DNA from: Halomarina rubra
Lineage (GTDB): Archaea > Halobacteriota > Halobacteria > Halobacteriales > Haloarculaceae
Length of the DNA stretch: 64,000 nucleotides
Reading direction: 5' to 3'
NCBI RefSeq assembly: GCF_023699475.1
Contig: NZ_JALXFV010000008.1
Coordinates: 62,001-126,000, forward strand
Positions within the stretch are counted from its first letter, which is position 1. Every line of letters begins with the position of its first letter. Positions 58,552 to 64,000 of this stretch are shown one piece after another. The notes under the pieces are model-generated. The model saw nothing but the letters and a program-made list of their open reading frames with translations. It was not told the origin of the DNA and did no database searches. A program made the translations under genes and the position numbers.

Positions 58552-58557
58552 CATAAG
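58552..58557 (-). promoter_or_regulatory. TATA box of the aminotransferase gene
   Basis: Minus strand CTTATG is centred 26-27 bases before the ATG at 58528. Confidence 0.55.
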
Positions 58558-58642
58558 GGTAGTCGCCGGTGCAATCGACGCACCGCCCTTCGTGTCGGCG
58601 AGCGGATAAAACGTCTTGTCTCGTGGGGGTGAACACGCTCTC

Positions 58643-59509
58643 ATGCACATCCCGACCCCCGAGGACTTCCACGCGCTCGACCGGTGGGGGCTCGTCGCGG
58701 ACCCGATGGCCGCGATAGCGGACTACTCCGAGGCACGCGCCGAGCGCCGCGAGCAGAACGAACGCCACCGTCGCGCCCGCGACGCTCACGCGGAGAACAC
58801 GGCCGAGGAACTCCTCGCCGACCCACAGGCGTACCTTCGCTTGCTGTCGCGGCCCATCGACCGGACGAAGTGGGCGTACCTCAAGCGCCGGAAGGCGTGG
58901 TTCCACCCGCCAATCGGGTGGGGACGGTTCGCCGCCCCCGGCACCGCCCGCGTCCTCGACCTCGGCTGTGGCGACGGCGACCAGACCCAGCGCGTCGCCG
59001 AGTTCGTCGCCGGGCGTTGGCTCGAAACCGACTTCGACGGGTTCCCGATGGAGATAGTGGGCGTCGACTGTAACGAGTCGCGCGTCGAGAACGCCCGCCG
59101 ACACGCGACCTCGCCACACCCGAAGATAACGCTCCGGTTCGAACATGGCGACGCGGTCGACGGTCTCGACTACGGCGACGACTTCTTCGACTACACGCTG
59201 GCGACGGGGCTGTTCGAAGTGCTCGGTGACGACGACGCGAGCGCCGTCCTCGACGAGACCGGCCGTCTCACCGCCGCGGGGGTGTACGTCCGGGACCTCC
59301 TCGACGAGTACCCCGGTCTCCACCCGCGGCCGGACCTCCCGGAGCGCCTCGCCGCACGGGGGTTCGACGCCGTCGAGCGCCACCGCGTCTTCGAGGAACC
59401 GTTTGTCGAGGAGGGGACGACCGACCCGCTCGCGGTCTGGCCGATGAACCGCCACCAGGTCGTGTTCGCCGAGACGAGCGACCCGACGCCGCCCGAGGCG
59501 CGCTACTGA
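58643..59509 (+). CDS. SAM-dependent methyltransferase
   Basis: The 288-residue protein (MHIPTPEDFHALDRWG) has an N-terminal helical region of about 100 residues with many Arg and Glu, then a class I methyltransferase core: VLDLGCGDGDQTQRVAEF (motif I), GVDCNESRVENAR (motif II), GDAVDGLDY and FFDYTLATGLFEVLGDD. The substrate is unknown. GATAAAACG about 36 bases before the ATG may be its promoter with a short leader. A TTG start at 58616 is possible but less likely. Confidence 0.83.
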   Translation: MHIPTPEDFHALDRWGLVADPMAAIADYSEARAERREQNERHRRARDAHAENTAEELLADPQAYLRLLSRPIDRTKWAYLKRRKAWFHPPIGWGRFAAPGTARVLDLGCGDGDQTQRVAEFVAGRWLETDFDGFPMEIVGVDCNESRVENARRHATSPHPKITLRFEHGDAVDGLDYGDDFFDYTLATGLFEVLGDDDASAVLDETGRLTAAGVYVRDLLDEYPGLHPRPDLPERLAARGFDAVERHRVFEEPFVEEGTTDPLAVWPMNRHQVVFAETSDPTPPEARY

Positions 59510-59537
59510 GCGGTCGAGACGGCTTCAGGGGGCAGAC

Positions 59538-61355
59538 TCACTCTCGTCCCGTCGTGGTCGAGTCGCTCGTCCGCTCCGTGTCGCTCTCGTTCGCCGCGCT
59601 GCCCGGCCCACCGAACATCCCGCCCGCTCCGCCCGCGCCACCCGCCGTACCCGTCTCGCCGCTGGAGGGGCCCATCGCGCCGTCGAGACCGCCGCGGGCG
59701 TCGGCGTCGCGTTCGCGCATGCTCTGGCGGGTGAACTGCGGTCGCGCCCGGATTCCGCTGTCGTCGCGGAACGAGAGGTAGAGGACCACGAGCGCACCGG
59801 CCGCGAACAGTCCGGAGACCGCGGCGGCCTCGACGGTCGAGAACGCGTACAGCAGCCCCGTCGTCAGCGTCGTCGCCGTCAGAAACAGGCCGACGATGAG
59901 TCGTCTCGCCAACTGCTCCATCACGCGGTCGGAGTCGTCGAGTCGGGTCTGCACCGAGAGGTTCTCGCGGTTGACCGCGTCGAGCGCGGACTCCAGTTTC
60001 GGCGGCACCCGGACACTCGACTGGACGGCCTGGTTGACGTCGTCGAGACGGTCTTCGAGGAACTGCTGGACGCCGGCCTCGATGTACCCCTCGGACTGCA
60101 GGTAGTCGGTCGCCACGTCGATGAAGTCGAAGTTCGGGTCGAGCGTCACGCAGACGCCCTCGACGACCGTCGCCACCCGGAGGACGAGCGCCAGGTTCGG
60201 CGGCAGGCGCAACGGGAACTCGTAGATGGTGTCCTCGACCTGCTCGATGATCTGCTGGACGCGGTACTGCTCGATGTCCTCGCCGCGGGCGTCGGCGATG
60301 GCGAGTTCCATCACGTCGGCCATCGTCTCGCGGTCGGCCTCCGGCGAGAGCGTCCCCATCTCGATGAGCGCGTCGAGGATGGCGTCGATGTTCTGCTGGG
60401 CGATGGCCCCGTAGAACTCGACGATCTTGTCCTGGATGTACGGGTCGACACGGCCGCTCATCCCGAAGTCGTAGAACACGAGCGTGCCGTCCGCCTGGAC
60501 CGCGAGGTTGCCGGGGTGGGGGTCGGCGTGGAACACGCCGTCGTCGACGATCATCTGGAGGTAGACGCGCTGGAGGGTCTCCGCGAGACGGGTCCGGTCG
60601 ACGCCCAACTCGTCGAGGTCGTCGACGTTCGAAATCTTCGTCCCGTCGACGAACTCCATCGTCAGCACCCGGCCGGTCGAGCGCTCGTCGACGACGGCGG
60701 GAATCTTGATGGCCGACTGGTCGGCGAAGTTCGCCTTGATCTCCTTCAGCATCGTCGCCTCCCGTTCGTAGTCCATCTCCTGGCGGATGACCGTCGCGAA
60801 CTCGTCGGCGAGCGTCTCCAGGGAGAACGACTGGGCGGTGTCGACGAACCGCATCAGGATGGGCAGGGAGAACTTGATGACGCGCAGGTCGGCGTTGACG
60901 AGGTCCTCGACGTCCGGTCGGCGGACCTTGACGGCGACGCGCCGGCCCTCGTACTCCGCGAGGTACACCTGGCCGAGACTCGCACCGCTGATGGCCTTGG
61001 GGTCGAACGCCTCGAACGCGTCGTCGACGGGGCCGAGTTCCTCGGTGACGACGGTCCGGGCCTCCTCCCAGGGTGCTGCGGGAACCTCGTCCTGGAGGGT
61101 GGAGAACTCCTCGATGTACTCCGGTGGGAGGACGTCCGGGCGCGTCGAGAGCAGTTGTCCGAGTTTGATGAACGTCGGGCCGAGCGTGAGCATCGACTCC
61201 AGCAGGCGTTTCGCGCGCCGACGACGCGTCTCGCTCGACACCTGCCGTGGGCTGCCGACGACGAAGAACCGTTTGCGGTCGCGGGCGTACGCCAGCAACA
61301 GCGGGAGGAACTGGTAGGCGACGACGAAGAACCGGCGGTAGGCGGAGACCGCCAT
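59538..61355 (-). CDS. ABC1/UbiB atypical kinase
   Basis: The 605-residue protein (MAVSAYRRFFVVAYQFL) is an ABC1 (UbiB/ADCK) family kinase. It has the KxGQ motif FIKLGQLLSTRPD, the Ala-rich loop ASLGQVY, VDDGVFHADPHPGN and the DFG-like YDFGMSG. Two membrane helices follow near residues 500-545. The C-terminal 60 residues are Gly- and Ser-rich with GGAGGAGG. Family members support quinone synthesis or lipid homeostasis as atypical kinases/ATPases; the target here is unknown. The Hsp20 gene is upstream, 104 bases away. Confidence 0.9.
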   Translation of the reverse strand: MAVSAYRRFFVVAYQFLPLLLAYARDRKRFFVVGSPRQVSSETRRRRAKRLLESMLTLGPTFIKLGQLLSTRPDVLPPEYIEEFSTLQDEVPAAPWEEARTVVTEELGPVDDAFEAFDPKAISGASLGQVYLAEYEGRRVAVKVRRPDVEDLVNADLRVIKFSLPILMRFVDTAQSFSLETLADEFATVIRQEMDYEREATMLKEIKANFADQSAIKIPAVVDERSTGRVLTMEFVDGTKISNVDDLDELGVDRTRLAETLQRVYLQMIVDDGVFHADPHPGNLAVQADGTLVFYDFGMSGRVDPYIQDKIVEFYGAIAQQNIDAILDALIEMGTLSPEADRETMADVMELAIADARGEDIEQYRVQQIIEQVEDTIYEFPLRLPPNLALVLRVATVVEGVCVTLDPNFDFIDVATDYLQSEGYIEAGVQQFLEDRLDDVNQAVQSSVRVPPKLESALDAVNRENLSVQTRLDDSDRVMEQLARRLIVGLFLTATTLTTGLLYAFSTVEAAAVSGLFAAGALVVLYLSFRDDSGIRARPQFTRQSMRERDADARGGLDGAMGPSSGETGTAGGAGGAGGMFGGPGSAANESDTERTSDSTTTGRE

Positions 61356-61459
61356 CTACGGCCTCCGGCGGGTGACGGTGCGTGGCGGCCCGGTCCGGTG
61401 GGTGGCGACTGACAGTCCCCGACCGGGTGGGGTGGGCCGCACGGCGTGGCGACGGCCGG

Positions 61460-61816
61460 TCACTTCTCGGTGATGGGAACGGTCTCGTCCGTGGTCGTCT
61501 CGCGTTTGGGGAGGCGCAGTTCGAGGACGCCGCGGTCCATCGACCCCTCCGCACCCTGGCCGGTCGCGTCCGGCGGCAGGAGCAGCGTCGCGTCGAGGAA
61601 CAGCGAGCGCTCCTCGCTGACGTAGCGGAACGCCTCGGGGAGGTCCTTCTCGCGCTGGGCCTCGATGCGGAGGCGACCGTTCTCGACACGTGCCTCGACC
61701 GTCTCGGCGCTCGCGCCCGGCAGGTCGACGACGACGAGGTACGCGTCGTCCGACTCCAGCATGTCGGCGAACACCGCGTCGGGGAGGTCCCGCAACGCGT
61801 CACGCAGGGCAGACAT
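61460..61816 (-). CDS. Hsp20/alpha-crystallin family small heat-shock protein
   Basis: The 118-residue protein (MSALRDALRDLPDAVFAD) has the alpha-crystallin domain with YLVVVDLPGASAETVEARVENGRLRIEAQ in parts, then RSLFLDATLLLPPDA and GVLELRLPKRE, equivalent to the conserved GVL and IxI parts. It would hold unfolded proteins. It is shorter than typical members at the N-terminus (about 20 residues before the domain). The start is the ATG at 61816, with a T-run about 29 bases upstream. Confidence 0.88.
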   Translation of the reverse strand: MSALRDALRDLPDAVFADMLESDDAYLVVVDLPGASAETVEARVENGRLRIEAQREKDLPEAFRYVSEERSLFLDATLLLPPDATGQGAEGSMDRGVLELRLPKRETTTDETVPITEK

Positions 61817-61931
61817 ACCAGAAGGTACTCCCGCCGGAGCGAAAAAGCCCCCGGTGAGAGGGGTTCGCACGGTGGCTCCGTGGCGGTCGCTCGCCCGGCG
61901 AGCGCGAAAAATCGGAGCGGTCGCGTCGTCG

Positions 61932-63854
61932 TTACGCTGCCGCCTGCCCGTTCGACTGAGCGCGGTCGAACGTCCAGACCGTCACGTCGGCGTTGAGGCG
62001 GGCGTACTCGAAGTAGACGAACTCGTCGGTCGTCGAGTCGTAGCCACCGTAGAGCTGGAGTTCGGTGGTACGCCCCGAGGTCAGCGAGCGTACGTCGCCG
62101 TCGTCGAAGCGGACGACGACCGCGTCGTCAGTCGAGACGACGTGTTCGGCTGCGACGGACTCGCCCTGCCCGTTGACGAGCGTGTACGTCCCGTTCACAC
62201 CGTCGAAGCCGTCGGGCGCGTCGAGTCGGAAGACGGCCTTCCCGTTGCCGTCGCTGACCATCAACTCGGTGCCGACATGTGCGTCGACGCGCTGCATCCG
62301 GCCTTCGACCTGCGGGTCGAGGGTGCCCTGCTCGCTCATGTAGTCGACGACGGTCGTCGCGACGAGCTTCCCGGTGTCGTTCAGGACGGGTTCGTCGGCG
62401 AGCGGGTAGCTGCTGCCCCCGGCGGCCATGTAGTCGTTCACCGCGAGGCTGTACGTCGCGTCCTCGTCGAGACGCTCACCGCCGACGTAGACGTCGGTGA
62501 TGCGCTCGTGGGCGTCCTCGTGGGGGACCCACTCGAACTGGACACCGGAGACCTGCTGGCTGATCTCCTCGCCGTACTGCTGGCCGGTCTCACTCTCGAG
62601 CGTGACGATCTGGCTGGCGAGCGTCGCCTTCAACTCCGCGCCGGTGACCTCGACCGTCGTCACCGTGTTCGGGAACGGTAGCGTGTTGAACACGTCACCG
62701 CCCGTGATGGGTCCGGGACCGTACACCGAGTTCGAGCGGATGCCGCCGGCGTTCGTGATGGCGACGTCCGCGCCCGTCTCCCAGCGCATCGCGTCGGTGA
62801 CGAGGTTGCCGTAGTTCGACTCCTCGTGGTAGTTCGTCGCGAAGCGAGCGTCGAGGGCGACCTCGCTCTCGGCGACGACCGAGTCGAGGCTGACCTCGCC
62901 GCGATACTCCTCGATGATACGGGCGGCCTCCTCGTCGCTCTCGACGGAGGCGTTCTGCACGTCGATGAGGCGACCGTTCCACGCCGTCACGTCGTTGGCG
63001 TCGGTGTCGACCGTGAGGTTGAGTTCGCCGAGGTACTCGGCGCGAGCCTCACCCTCCGTGATGATGGTGCCGGAGGTCACGTTCGGCGGGTAGTGTATCT
63101 CGTCGTCACCGACCGCGATGACGTCGATGGCACCGTCGTCGGCCTCTGCGAGCTTCTTCGCGTCCGGGACGCCCGTGTGAGCGAGCGCGACGACCACGTC
63201 GACACCCTTCTCCTCTTTGAGCATCTCGGCGGTTCGCGGGCCGTCCACGGTGTAGTCTTCGAGCGTGATGCCCTCGGCGGCGAAGTCGACGTTCGTCTTG
63301 CCGTAGGTCGCGCCGTAGTCGAGCAGGCCGATGAAGCCGACCGTCACGTCACCGCGCTCGACTATCTCGTAGTCCTTCGTGCCGTCGAACGCCTTGCCCG
63401 TCTCGTTGTCGACGAGGTTCGTCGCGAGCCACGGGAACTCGGAGTCGTTCGTCACGTTCGAAATCGCGTCGAGACCGAAGTCGAACTCGTGGTTCCCGAT
63501 GACGTCGGCGGCGGGGTCGACGCGGTTGAGCACCTCGGTCGGTGCGCGCCACTGGCTCACCGGCGAGAGCGCGTGGGGGCTGACCTGGTCGCCCGCGCCG
63601 GCTACCACGACGGGGTTGCCGTGGGCGGCGCGACGCTGTTCGACGAGCGTCACCATCTTGGGGAGCGTGGAGTTCTCCGCGCCCGCCGTCTGGATGTCGT
63701 TGTACGTCAGCAGCGTCAGCGTCGTCGAGTTGTTCTCGGCGGCCGTCACCGGGCCGTCGGCTGTCGTGTCGGCTATCGTCCCTGCCGTCGCTCCCGCGGG
63801 CACCCCAGCGAGAACGAGACAACACACCATCGCGAACGTCAGTACACGTCGCAT
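61932..63854 (-). CDS. Exported 5'-nucleotidase/metallophosphatase family protein with altered metal sites
   Basis: The 640-residue protein starts at the ATG at 63854 (MRRVLTFAMVCCLVLAG) with a Sec signal. A calcineurin-like phosphoesterase domain follows, with GNHEFDFG and LAHTGVPD. The first site is YNDIQ (Asp53, Gln55) instead of DxH, and the GHxH end is VGDDEIH (Asp250, His254), so some metal ligands are changed. The 5'-nucleotidase C-terminal domain covers about 330-510 with NLVTDAMRWETGADVAITNAGGIR in parts and NDYMAAGG. Beyond residue 510 an extra beta domain runs to the end. A nucleotide substrate is likely but altered metal use is possible. Confidence 0.87.
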   Translation of the reverse strand: MRRVLTFAMVCCLVLAGVPAGATAGTIADTTADGPVTAAENNSTTLTLLTYNDIQTAGAENSTLPKMVTLVEQRRAAHGNPVVVAGAGDQVSPHALSPVSQWRAPTEVLNRVDPAADVIGNHEFDFGLDAISNVTNDSEFPWLATNLVDNETGKAFDGTKDYEIVERGDVTVGFIGLLDYGATYGKTNVDFAAEGITLEDYTVDGPRTAEMLKEEKGVDVVVALAHTGVPDAKKLAEADDGAIDVIAVGDDEIHYPPNVTSGTIITEGEARAEYLGELNLTVDTDANDVTAWNGRLIDVQNASVESDEEAARIIEEYRGEVSLDSVVAESEVALDARFATNYHEESNYGNLVTDAMRWETGADVAITNAGGIRSNSVYGPGPITGGDVFNTLPFPNTVTTVEVTGAELKATLASQIVTLESETGQQYGEEISQQVSGVQFEWVPHEDAHERITDVYVGGERLDEDATYSLAVNDYMAAGGSSYPLADEPVLNDTGKLVATTVVDYMSEQGTLDPQVEGRMQRVDAHVGTELMVSDGNGKAVFRLDAPDGFDGVNGTYTLVNGQGESVAAEHVVSTDDAVVVRFDDGDVRSLTSGRTTELQLYGGYDSTTDEFVYFEYARLNADVTVWTFDRAQSNGQAAA

Positions 63855-63862
63855 CACTTGAA

Positions 63863-63886
63863 CGCGCCGCGTGGCGCGATTTATGC
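63863..63886. promoter_or_regulatory. Promoter and perfect inverted repeat of the 5'-nucleotidase gene
   Basis: CGCGCC, loop GCGT, GGCGCG (63863-63878) form a perfect 6-base repeat. TATA-like GCATAAA (minus strand, 63880-63886) lies directly upstream, centred 29 bases before the ATG at 63854. The repeat fills the space between TATA box and start codon, a typical operator position. Confidence 0.5.
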
Positions 63887-64000
63887 TTAACTAAATGAAA
63901 ATTGTGTGGGAATGTAAGCCACAGGAGACCCCGGGACGCCGCCATGACGAGGTGGCCGGCGGGTGTCGTAGAGCGCGTGCCGGTCACGGGTGCTTTTGCC

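Noticed and set aside
59503-61803. Long minus-strand open frame of 766 codons over the ABC1 kinase
   Set aside because: It is another frame of the same strand as the kinase and gives an Arg-rich translation without domains; the kinase frame has all motifs.
1-64000. CRISPR array, IS element, prophage
   Set aside because: I saw no regularly spaced repeats, transposase or integrase motifs, or phage structural genes anywhere in the window.
63900-64000. Start of a plus-strand gene at the ATG near 63943
   Set aside because: The frame is too short before the window edge to judge and no promoter with the right spacing was seen.

Overview
The window is chromosomal DNA of a halophilic archaeon (class Halobacteria); the genus cannot be fixed from the sequence. 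It is visibly GC-rich, the proteins are strongly acidic (runs of D and E, few K), and the gene set is haloarchaeal: coenzyme F420 genes (cofC, cofG), a CetZ tubulin, a fused AhbA-AhbB siroheme decarboxylase, deoxyhypusine synthase with aIF5A, RtcB with archease, and an XPD-type helicase. Many genes carry a TATA-like box centred 26-28 bases before the start codon, the mark of leaderless haloarchaeal transcripts. I used this spacing to choose several starts, including GTG starts for cofG and the XPD-like helicase.

Layout. 1-7.6 kb: the end of a CNNM/CBS membrane protein (cut by the window edge), cofC-cofG, a GNAT/zinc-ribbon protein, cetZ, an NDUFA9-like epimerase and thymidylate kinase. 7.6-13.6 kb: a lone 2-oxoacid dehydrogenase E1-alpha, a TrkA-type K+ regulator, a DUF5813-type protein, membrane proteins and an AhpD-like protein. 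13.57-13.88 kb: a tRNA-Leu(UAA) preceded by two extra copies of its 3' end and several inverted repeats. 13.9-24.2 kb: a ferredoxin, cyclophilin, AstE/AspA-type deacylase, TrpD-like transferase, PH-domain membrane protein, SDR, ahbAB and an EamA permease. 24.2-28 kb: a helicase/exonuclease pair resembling MrfA-MrfB. 28-34.6 kb: two related lipoproteins, an aldehyde dehydrogenase, a cyclase-family hydrolase, a SnoaL-like protein and a serine hydrolase.

34.9-44.7 kb: XPD-like helicase, thioesterase, ABC exporter pair, HAD phosphatase, Tat-exported lipase-like protein, AGPS-like flavoprotein, DUF123 protein and two tiny genes. 44.7-49.6 kb: msrB, rtcB-archease-PNPOx operon, a secreted surface protein and a 45-residue zinc ribbon. 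49.8-52.9 kb: a membrane protein, then a Tat-targeted small subunit and a GMC oxidoreductase with a CX5CX3C cluster motif, resembling a gluconate/glucose dehydrogenase. 52.9-56.8 kb: a hypusination neighbourhood with deoxyhypusine synthase, agmatinase-like enzyme and aIF5A, plus a lipoprotein, a Nif3-like protein and a possible 34-residue very basic peptide. 56.9-63.9 kb: a haloarchaeal HTH regulator, aminotransferase, methyltransferase, ABC1 kinase, Hsp20 and an exported 5'-nucleotidase-family protein.

I see no IS element, prophage, CRISPR array or toxin-islet block; this is mostly core chromosome. The points most worth a second look are the hypusine cluster with its His-rich synthase, the archaeal MrfA/MrfB-like pair, the repeated tRNA 3' ends, three tiny genes, and perfect inverted repeats lying between TATA box and start codon of two exported-protein genes.
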